The notes beneath the pieces were generated by a model, which saw only the letters and a program-made list of their open reading frames with translations, was not told the DNA's origin and did not search any database. 51,574 nt of DNA from an uncultured Sphingopyxis sp. Lineage in GTDB: Bacteria; Pseudomonadota; Alphaproteobacteria; Sphingomonadales; Sphingomonadaceae. The stretch spans positions 1 to 51,574 of the forward strand of contig CAKZIN010000046.1 of NCBI GenBank assembly GCA_936933955.1. The letters run 5' to 3'. A program made the position numbers and the translations under genes. Below, piece after piece: positions 43,155 through 51,574 of this stretch (its first letter is position 1; each line of letters opens with the position of its first letter).

Positions 43155-43585
43155 TCGCCTCCCAGGTGGCTGGTGTCACCCAGGCGAGCGACGACCTTGG
43201 TCTTGATCGGCAGCTTCATCGCCGCACGCTCGAACGCTTCCGCCGCGAGCGAACCGGGCACACCGTCGAGCTCGAACAGGATGCGACCGGGCTTGACGCG
43301 CGCCGCCCAATATTCGGGCGCGCCCTTGCCCGAGCCCATGCGGACTTCGGCGGGCTTCGAGCTCACCGGCACGTCCGGGAACACGCGGATCCACAGGCGT
43401 CCCTGACGCTTGATGTGACGCGTGATCGCACGACGCGCGGCTTCGATCTGCCGAGCGGTGATGCGTTCCGGCTCCATCGCCTTGAGGCCGTAGGCGCCGA
43501 AATTGAGCGCGGTGCCGCCCTTCGCTTCGCCGTGGATGCGGCCCTTGTGCGCCTTGCGGAACTTGGTGCGTTTCGGTTGCAACAT
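43151..43585 (-). CDS. rplP: 50S ribosomal protein L16
   Basis: A 144-residue protein near the A-site tRNA elbow. MLQPKRTKFRKAHKGRIHG, FGAYGLKAMEPERITARQIEA (here FGAYGLKAMEPERITAR) and RMGSGKGAPEYWAARVKPGR are diagnostic. It overlaps rpmC by 4 bases and lies 6 bases after rpsC. Confidence 0.98.
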   Translation of the reverse strand: MLQPKRTKFRKAHKGRIHGEAKGGTALNFGAYGLKAMEPERITARQIEAARRAITRHIKRQGRLWIRVFPDVPVSSKPAEVRMGSGKGAPEYWAARVKPGRILFELDGVPGSLAAEAFERAAMKLPIKTKVVARLGDTSHLGGE

Positions 43586-43591
43586 GACGGT

Positions 43592-44302
43592 TTAGTTCCT
43601 GCGATCTTCGCGCGCCGGACGGACGCCCGAGGTCTGCGATTCGAGCATCAGCCGATCGGTCGCGAGCGGATCATGGGCAAAAATCTCGCCCTTGAAGATC
43701 CACACCTTGATCCCGCACACGCCATAGGCGGTGTGCGCTTCGGCTTCGGCATAGTCGACGTTGGCGCGCAGCGTGTGGAGCGGCACGCGACCTTCGCGGT
43801 ACCATTCGGTGCGCGCGATTTCCGCGCCGCCGAGACGACCCGCGCTGTTGATGCGGATGCCTTCCGCGCCAAGCCGCATGGCCGACTGCACCGCACGCTT
43901 CATCGCCCGGCGGAACGCCACGCGACGCTCGAGCTGATCGGCGATGCCTTGTGCAACGAGGCGAGCGTCGACTTCCGGCTTGCGGATTTCGACGATGTTG
44001 AGGCTGACCTCGGCCTGGGTCATCGCACCCAGCGCCTTCTTCAGCTTGTCGATGTCCGCGCCCTTCTTGCCGATGATCACGCCGGGGCGCGCGGCATAGA
44101 CGTTGATGCGGCACAGCTTCGCCGGACGCTCGATCACCACCTTGGAGATCGCCGCCTGCGGCAGCGTCTTCATGATGTGGCTGCGGATGCGCAGATCCTC
44201 GAGCAGCATGCGGCCGTACTCGGCGCCTTCCGCGTACCAGCGGCTGTCCCAGGTGCGGTTGACCTGCAGGCGGAGGCCGACGGGATTGGTCTTGTGACCC
44301 AT
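43592..44302 (-). CDS. rpsC: 30S ribosomal protein S3
   Basis: A 236-residue protein at the mRNA entry channel, with helicase-like action. MGHKTNPVGLRLQVNRTWDS is the hallmark start. The KH domain has RPGVIIGKKGADIDKLK, and GAEIARTEWYREGRVPLHTL follows. The open frame reaches 30 codons further upstream inside rplV, but ATG at 44302 is right. It lies 4 bases after rplV. Confidence 0.98.
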   Translation of the reverse strand: MGHKTNPVGLRLQVNRTWDSRWYAEGAEYGRMLLEDLRIRSHIMKTLPQAAISKVVIERPAKLCRINVYAARPGVIIGKKGADIDKLKKALGAMTQAEVSLNIVEIRKPEVDARLVAQGIADQLERRVAFRRAMKRAVQSAMRLGAEGIRINSAGRLGGAEIARTEWYREGRVPLHTLRANVDYAEAEAHTAYGVCGIKVWIFKGEIFAHDPLATDRLMLESQTSGVRPAREDRRN

Positions 44303-44306
44303 GACG

Positions 44307-44684
44307 TTACGCCTCTTCGCTCTGTTCGACGACGATGCGGATGCGGCTGAACGGCTTTTCGATCCGCGTCGACTTGCCACGCCCGCGGGCATGGAAGCGC
44401 TTCATCGTGATCGACTTGCCGACGCTCGCTTCGCTGACGACCAGCGCGTCCACGTCGAGGTTGTGGTTGTTCTCGGCGTTGGCGATGGCGCTCTGCAGCA
44501 CCTTCTTCACGTCGACCGCCATCGCGCGCTTGGAGAAGGAAAGCACATTCAGCGCTTCTTCCACCTTCCGGCCACGGATGAGCGCGGCGACGAGGCCGAG
44601 CTTCTGCGCCGAGCCGCGGATCTGCGTGCCCACGGCGAGCGCCTGATTGTCGCCAACGCGACGGGGAGCGGCTGCCTTGCCCAT
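44307..44684 (-). CDS. rplV: 50S ribosomal protein L22
   Basis: A 125-residue protein whose loop lines the exit tunnel. LVAALIRGRKVEEALNVLSF, AIANAENNHNLDVDALVV and SITMKRFHARGRGKSTRIEK, the macrolide-contact hairpin, are all present. Its ATG shares a base with the rpsS stop. Confidence 0.98.
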   Translation of the reverse strand: MGKAAAPRRVGDNQALAVGTQIRGSAQKLGLVAALIRGRKVEEALNVLSFSKRAMAVDVKKVLQSAIANAENNHNLDVDALVVSEASVGKSITMKRFHARGRGKSTRIEKPFSRIRIVVEQSEEA

Positions 44685-44959
44685 TAGCGCTTGCCCTTCT
44701 TGTCCGCGGCGTGGCCGGGGAAGAAGCGCGTCGGCGCGAATTCGCCAAGCTTCATGCCGACCATGTCCTCGTTGACCGAGACGGGCACATGCTTGCGACC
44801 GTTATAGACGTTGAAGGTCAGCCCCACGAACTGCGGGAGGATTGTGCTGCGGCGCGACCAGGTCTTGATCGGCGCACGATTGCCACCTTCCGAAGCCGCT
44901 TCCGCCTTCTTCAGGAGATGCAGGTCCACGAACGGACCTTTCCAGACCGAGCGGGCCAT
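44684..44959 (-). CDS. rpsS: 30S ribosomal protein S19
   Basis: A 91-residue head protein. MARSVWKGPFVDLHLLKKAE, IKTWSRRSTILPQFVGLTF and HKLGEFAPTRFF-like MKLGEFAPTRFFPGH are diagnostic. It lies 3 bases after rplB and overlaps rplV by one base. Confidence 0.98.
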   Translation of the reverse strand: MARSVWKGPFVDLHLLKKAEAASEGGNRAPIKTWSRRSTILPQFVGLTFNVYNGRKHVPVSVNEDMVGMKLGEFAPTRFFPGHAADKKGKR

Positions 44960-44962
44960 GGC

Positions 44963-45799
44963 TTACCTCTTCTTCTTCGCGTGACGGCTGCGGATGATGA
45001 ACTTGTCCGTCGCCTTGTTATGACGCGTGCGCGCGCCCTTGGTCGGCTTGCCCCACGGGGTGACCGGGTGACGGCCGCCCGAGGTCCGGCCTTCACCACC
45101 GCCGTGCGGGTGGTCGACCGGGTTCTTGGCAACGCCGCGCGTCAGCGGACGCTTGCCGAGCCAGCGATTGCGGCCCGCCTTGGCGAGGTTCTGGTTGGCG
45201 TTGTCGGGGTTCGACACCGCGCCCACCGTACCCATGCAATCGCCGCGCACGTAGCGCTGTTCGCCCGAGCCCAGACGCACGATCACCATGCCGCGATCGC
45301 GACCGACGAGCTGCGCATAGGTGCCTGCCGAACGCGCGATCTGCCCGCCCTTGCCCGGCTTCATCTCGATGTTGTGGATGATCGTGCCGACCGGCATCTG
45401 CGACAGGAGCATCGCGTTACCGGGCTTCACGTCCACCTTCGCACCCGCGACGACGGTGTCGCCCGCGGCGAGCCGCTGCGGCGCGAGGATGTAGGCGAGC
45501 TCGCCATCCTCATACTTCACCAGCGCGATGAAGGCCGACCGATTGGGGTCGTACTCGAGCCGCTCGACGGTCGCCGACATGTCCCACTTGCGCCGCTTGA
45601 AGTCGACGTAGCGGTACTTCTGCTTGTGGCCGCCGGCGATCCCGCGCGAGGTGACGTGGCCCATGTTGTTGCGGCCGCCGGTCTTGCGCTTGCCTTCGGT
45701 CAGCGCCTTGACGGGCTTCCCTTTCCACAGCGCCGACTTGTCGACGAGGATCAGGCCGCGCCGTGCGGGGCTGGTCGGGTTGTAGTTCTTGAGTGCCAT
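44963..45799 (-). CDS. rplB: 50S ribosomal protein L2
   Basis: A 278-residue protein needed for subunit joining and peptidyl transfer. ALKNYNPTSPARRGLILVDK, VERLEYDPNRSAFIALVKY and VDHPHGGGEGRTSGGRHPVT, with the conserved His, are hallmarks. It starts 14 bases after rplW. Confidence 0.98.
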   Translation of the reverse strand: MALKNYNPTSPARRGLILVDKSALWKGKPVKALTEGKRKTGGRNNMGHVTSRGIAGGHKQKYRYVDFKRRKWDMSATVERLEYDPNRSAFIALVKYEDGELAYILAPQRLAAGDTVVAGAKVDVKPGNAMLLSQMPVGTIIHNIEMKPGKGGQIARSAGTYAQLVGRDRGMVIVRLGSGEQRYVRGDCMGTVGAVSNPDNANQNLAKAGRNRWLGKRPLTRGVAKNPVDHPHGGGEGRTSGGRHPVTPWGKPTKGARTRHNKATDKFIIRSRHAKKKR

Positions 45800-45813
45800 G
45801 GTTCCCGTCCGCC

Positions 45814-46131
45814 TCAGATGCCCGAGGTGACGTCGATCGACTGGCCCTGGGCCAGCGTCACGACCGCCTTCTTCACGTCCGAGCGCGTGTAGGGGCGACC
45901 CTTCCAGCGCTTGGTCTTGCCCTTGGCGACCATCGTGTTGACGCCGGTGACCGAGACGTTGAACAGCGCCTCGACCGCCGCCTTGATGGCCGGCTTGGTC
46001 GCGTCCTTCGCCACGCGGAACACAACGGCGTTGTGCTCGGACAGCAGCGTCGACTTTTCGGTGATGACCGGGCTCAGCACCACGTCATAGTGACGCGTGT
46101 CGACCGCGGCCGTGGTCTTTGCCTTAGCCAT
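45814..46131 (-). CDS. rplW: 50S ribosomal protein L23
   Basis: A 105-residue tunnel-exit protein, the main dock for trigger factor and SRP. YDVVLSPVITEKSTLLSEHN, ALFNVSVTGVNTMVAKGKTK and KRWKGRPYTRSDVKKAVV are standard. Its start overlaps the rplD end by 8 bases. Confidence 0.98.
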   Translation of the reverse strand: MAKAKTTAAVDTRHYDVVLSPVITEKSTLLSEHNAVVFRVAKDATKPAIKAAVEALFNVSVTGVNTMVAKGKTKRWKGRPYTRSDVKKAVVTLAQGQSIDVTSGI

Positions 46132-46750
46132 TGAACCGCGCCTCCAGGGCCTCGACCGCAGCGCGCGTGAGCACCAGCTGGTCGTGCTTCAGAATGTCGT
46201 AAACGTTGGCACCCATCGACGGGAGCATGTTCACCCCGACGAGGTTGGCCGACGCCCGAGCAAAGCTGACGTTGGTCGCATCGCCGTCGATGAAGAGCAC
46301 ACTCTTGGCGCCGTTCTTCTCAAGCTGCGAGACCAGCGACTTGGTCTTGCCCTCGGCAACGTCCAGGCTGTCGACGACGCGAAGACCACCGCCCTGCGCC
46401 TTTGCCGACAGCGCCATCTTCAGCCCCAGCGCACGAACCTTCTTGTTGAGATCGTGGCCAAAGGTGCGCGCCCGGGCGCCGTGCGCCTTGCCGCCACCGA
46501 TGAAGATGGGGGCTGCGCGGTCGCCGTGACGGGCGGTGCCGCCGCCCTTCTGCTTTCCGAACTTCTTGCCAGTGCGCGACACTTCCGACCGCTCGCGAGT
46601 GGCGCGCGCCGGGGCGCGACGCTTCTCGAGCTGCCAGGTCACCACGCGGTGGAGGATGTCCGCACGCGGTTCGACCCCGAACACGGCATCGTTGAGCTCG
46701 ATCTCGCCCGAACCGGTCGAGCCGTCGAGATTATGAATGGGAAGCTTCAT
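46124..46750 (-). CDS. rplD: 50S ribosomal protein L4
   Basis: A 208-residue tunnel protein. REVSRTGKKFGKQKGGGTAR-like RSEVSRTGKKFGKQKGGGTA and the basic loop FIGGGKAHGARARTFGHDLN reach the tunnel constriction. In E. coli L4 also represses its own operon through a leader before rpsJ; here the only long structured spacer is before rplC. It starts 6 bases after rplC. Confidence 0.98.
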   Translation of the reverse strand: MKLPIHNLDGSTGSGEIELNDAVFGVEPRADILHRVVTWQLEKRRAPARATRERSEVSRTGKKFGKQKGGGTARHGDRAAPIFIGGGKAHGARARTFGHDLNKKVRALGLKMALSAKAQGGGLRVVDSLDVAEGKTKSLVSQLEKNGAKSVLFIDGDATNVSFARASANLVGVNMLPSMGANVYDILKHDQLVLTRAAVEALEARFNG

Positions 46751-46756
46751 GGCGCC

Positions 46757-47515
46757 TTAGCCCTCGCTCGCTTCATCGGTGGTGGTCACCGCGGCGGTAT
46801 CTTCCGCCGGCGTGTCGGCCACGACCGGAGCGTCATTCTTCGCCGAGCGTGCAGCAACCGGGTACGGCGCCTCGCCATGGCGAGCGACCTTCACCGCGTC
46901 CTTCACGAACAGCCAGCCGCCTTTGTGCCCAGGGACTGAGCCCTTGACGAACAGGAGGCCGCGTTCGGCGTCGGTGCGCACGATCTCAAGGTTCTGCTGG
47001 GTGCGATTGCGCGCGCCCATGTGACCGGCCATCTTCTTGTTCTTGAACACCTTGCCCGGATCCTGACGCTGCCCGGTCGAACCATGCGCACGGTGGCTGA
47101 TGGAGACGCCGTGCGTCGCGCGCATGCCGCCGAAGCCCCAGCGCTTCATGGCGCCGGCGAAGCCCTTGCCCTGCGTCACGCCCGACACGTCAACCATCTG
47201 GCCAGCGACGAAATGATCAGCCGAGATCTCGGTGCCGACCTCGACGAGCGCGTCGTCCGCGACGCGAAACTCGACGACCTTCGCCTTGGGCGCGATCTCG
47301 GCGTTGCCGAACGCCACGCGTTGCGGCTTGTTGACATTCTTGGCCTTGGCGGTCCCGGCGCCGACCATGACGGCGGTATAGCCATCCTTGTCCGCGTCAC
47401 GCTGACCAATCACCTGGCACCCTTCGAGCGCGAGAACCGTCACGGGAACGTGGCGGCCGTCCTCTTGGAACAGCCGCGTCATTCCGACCTTCTTCGCGAT
47501 CACGCCGGTACGCAT
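46757..47515 (-). CDS. rplC: 50S ribosomal protein L3 with acidic C-terminal tail
   Basis: A 252-residue L3. MRTGVIAKKVGMTRLFQEDG, GFAGAMKRWGFGGMRATHG, SHRAHGSTGQRQDPGKVFKN and KKMAGHMGARNRTQQNLEIV mark the family, including the Gln methylation site region. The conserved protein ends near residue 215; an extra Ala/Asp/Glu/Thr tail (DTPAEDTAAVTTTDEASEG) follows. AGGAG lies about 11 bases before the ATG at 47515, next to a GCCCCC/GGGGGC hairpin (47536-47562) that could hide or expose the start. Confidence 0.97.
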   Translation of the reverse strand: MRTGVIAKKVGMTRLFQEDGRHVPVTVLALEGCQVIGQRDADKDGYTAVMVGAGTAKAKNVNKPQRVAFGNAEIAPKAKVVEFRVADDALVEVGTEISADHFVAGQMVDVSGVTQGKGFAGAMKRWGFGGMRATHGVSISHRAHGSTGQRQDPGKVFKNKKMAGHMGARNRTQQNLEIVRTDAERGLLFVKGSVPGHKGGWLFVKDAVKVARHGEAPYPVAARSAKNDAPVVADTPAEDTAAVTTTDEASEG

Positions 47516-47580
47516 GATCCGTTGCTCCTACAGAGGCCCCCGAACCCGAACGGTCAGGGGGCGTGCACAGCCCATGAATG

Positions 47581-47649
47581 ATGCGTCGCCCCGCCTGGGC
47601 TGCAGTGCCACCTGCTCCAAAAAGGAGCCAGCGACGGCGGGGGACGCAT
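47581..47649. repeat. Long inverted repeat in the rpsJ-rplC spacer
   Basis: The left arm ATGCGTCGCCCCGCC (47581-47595) pairs with GGCGGGGGACGCAT (47636-47649) over 14 base pairs, with a single bulged G at 47588. Inside it GCTCC/GGAGC (47614-47618 and 47624-47628) forms a nested hairpin with an A5/T5 loop. In the minus-strand mRNA this would be a strong fold before rplC. Confidence 0.75.
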
Positions 47650-47651
47650 GC

Positions 47652-47667
47652 CCGGACAATTGTCCGG
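47652..47667. repeat. 16-bp perfect palindrome in the rpsJ-rplC spacer
   Basis: CCGGACAATTGTCCGG is a perfect palindrome two bases from the long inverted repeat. It could bind a dimeric protein or simply fold in RNA; with no loop, a protein or DNA role is more likely. Confidence 0.6.
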
Positions 47668-47677
47668 AGGTATCCAC

Positions 47678-47714
47678 CTGATTTCCGTCATCCCGAGCCA
47701 GTGGCGGGGATCCG
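47678..47714. repeat. REP-like repeat in the rpsJ-rplC spacer
   Basis: The stretch reads TCCGTCATCCCGAGCC, then GGCGGGGATCCGGA, with ATCCC/GGGAT arms. CGTCATCCC...GGGATC units are widely dispersed intergenic repeats in sphingomonads, so this looks like one copy. It is separate in sequence from the C/G-rich family in and near glk. Confidence 0.55.
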
Positions 47715-47754
47715 GAGCGGCGCTGTCGCGCCCGGTTGCTCCAGCGGCTGACCG

Positions 47755-48066
47755 TCAGGCCAGCTTGATCTCGACGTTCACGCCCGACGCGAGGTCGAGT
47801 TTCATCAGCGCTTCGACCGTAGCAGCGGTCGGCTGCACGATGTCGAGCAGCCGCTTGTGCGTGCGCACCTCGAACTGCTCACGCGACTTCTTGTCGATGT
47901 GCGGTCCGCGGTTGACGGTGAAGCGCTCGATGCGCGTCGGCAGAGGGATCGGGCCGCGCAGCAGCGCGCCGGTGCGACGCGCAGTCTCCGCGATCTCGTT
48001 AGTGGCCTGATCGAGCACACGATGGTCGAAGGCCTTGAGGCGAATGCGGATGTTCTGCGTGTCCAT
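47755..48066 (-). CDS. rpsJ: 30S ribosomal protein S10
   Basis: A 103-residue head protein that also joins NusB in transcription antitermination. QNIRIRLKAFDHRVLDQATN, RTGALLRGPIPLPTRIERFT and RTHKRLLDIVQPTAATVEAL are diagnostic. ATG at 48066 gives the family start. It follows the tuf terminator after 52 bases and is separated from rplC by 239 bases, which is unusual. Confidence 0.98.
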   Translation of the reverse strand: MDTQNIRIRLKAFDHRVLDQATNEIAETARRTGALLRGPIPLPTRIERFTVNRGPHIDKKSREQFEVRTHKRLLDIVQPTAATVEALMKLDLASGVNVEIKLA

Positions 48067-48117
48067 GGAAAAACCCGTACGATCCCGTCTTACCGATGCG
48101 AAAGAGCGCTGCCGATC

Positions 48118-48152
48118 TTCCAAAAAAGGAGGGCGCCCGAACCGGGCACCCC
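48118..48152 (-). terminator. Terminator-like hairpin after tuf
   Basis: On the minus strand GGGTGCCCG pairs with CGGGCGCCC (nine pairs, one G-U) around GTT, followed by TCCTTTTTT. A second hairpin, CCGCCCG/CGGGCGG, lies nearer tuf, at about 48180-48206. It should separate str and S10 transcripts at least in part, leaving only about 50 bases for an rpsJ promoter. Confidence 0.75.
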
Positions 48153-48225
48153 CGCCAATCTGTCAGTCCGGCTGAAAACCGAACCGCCCGAATCTCTCGA
48201 CCCGGGCGGTGCGGCCTGGCCTATA

Positions 48226-49422
<1,197 letters not shown>

Positions 49423-49511
49423 TGGGGTTCCTCAAATTTTCGTGGAATTCCAGATAAGCGAGCGCCGCACGCGACCGGAATCAGGCGCGGCCATTACTCG
49501 CTCCGTCATGA

Positions 49512-51574
<2,063 letters not shown>

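Overview
The window is a GC-rich alphaproteobacterial chromosome segment. Several signs point to a sphingomonad (order Sphingomonadales): the protein sequences, two TonB-dependent receptors, a RibB fused to a degenerate RibA-like domain, Entner-Doudoroff genes, and short C/G-rich palindromic repeats. I see no phage, plasmid, insertion sequence, CRISPR array, tRNA or rRNA gene. Nearly all of the DNA is coding and no gap between genes exceeds about 300 bases.

Bases 1-11050 form a surface-glycan-like region. On the minus strand, three family-2 glycosyltransferases (one cut by the window edge) and a PIG-L deacetylase/methyltransferase fusion overlap stop to start. Just upstream on the same strand are the sulfate-activation genes cysD, cysNC and cysQ and a DUF808 membrane protein. 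A plus-strand trio follows, also with overlapping ends: a polysaccharide-deacetylase-like protein, a FemAB/CelD-like acyltransferase and a second GNAT. Bases 11047-13665 hold a ferredoxin-reductase-like flavoprotein and the two subunits of a 3-oxoacid CoA-transferase. Bases 13783-18186 hold a TonB receptor and a surface lipoprotein with a PhoB-box-like direct repeat in front, which suggests a phosphate-starvation uptake pair.

Bases 18226-23452 carry ruvB, then zwf, glk and eda (glucose phosphorylation and parts of the Entner-Doudoroff route, without pgl or edd) and an EamA exporter. The glk frame contains a 126-base palindromic repeat that is translated in frame. Bases 23470-29056 hold an intracellular PHA depolymerase, an ABC exporter, and an NfrB-like processive glycosyltransferase coupled to an anchored protein with a barrel-like C-terminus. 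Bases 29241-35823 hold rpsU with a strong terminator, a TonB receptor that has lost most of its barrel, ribH, an HTH-RibB-RibX fusion facing uvrB across a palindrome, and a small lipoprotein.

Bases 35863-51574 are the str/S10/spc ribosomal super-operon read on the minus strand: fusA (cut by the window edge), tuf, rpsJ, rplC, rplD, rplW, rplB, rpsS, rplV, rpsC, rplP, rpmC, rpsQ, rplN, rplX, rplE, rpsN, rpsH, rplF, rplR, rpsE, rpmD, rplO, secY, adk. It ends at adk; rpsM, rpsK, rpoA and rplQ do not follow. Terminator-like hairpins sit after tuf, between rpmD and rplO, and after rplO. A 239-base, highly structured, repeat-invaded spacer separates rpsJ from rplC.

I did not find a clearly new defence or mobile system. 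The points most worth testing are the HTH-RibBX/palindrome pair, the repeat translated inside glk, the Pho-box receptor pair, the rpsJ-rplC leader and the shortened TonB receptor.
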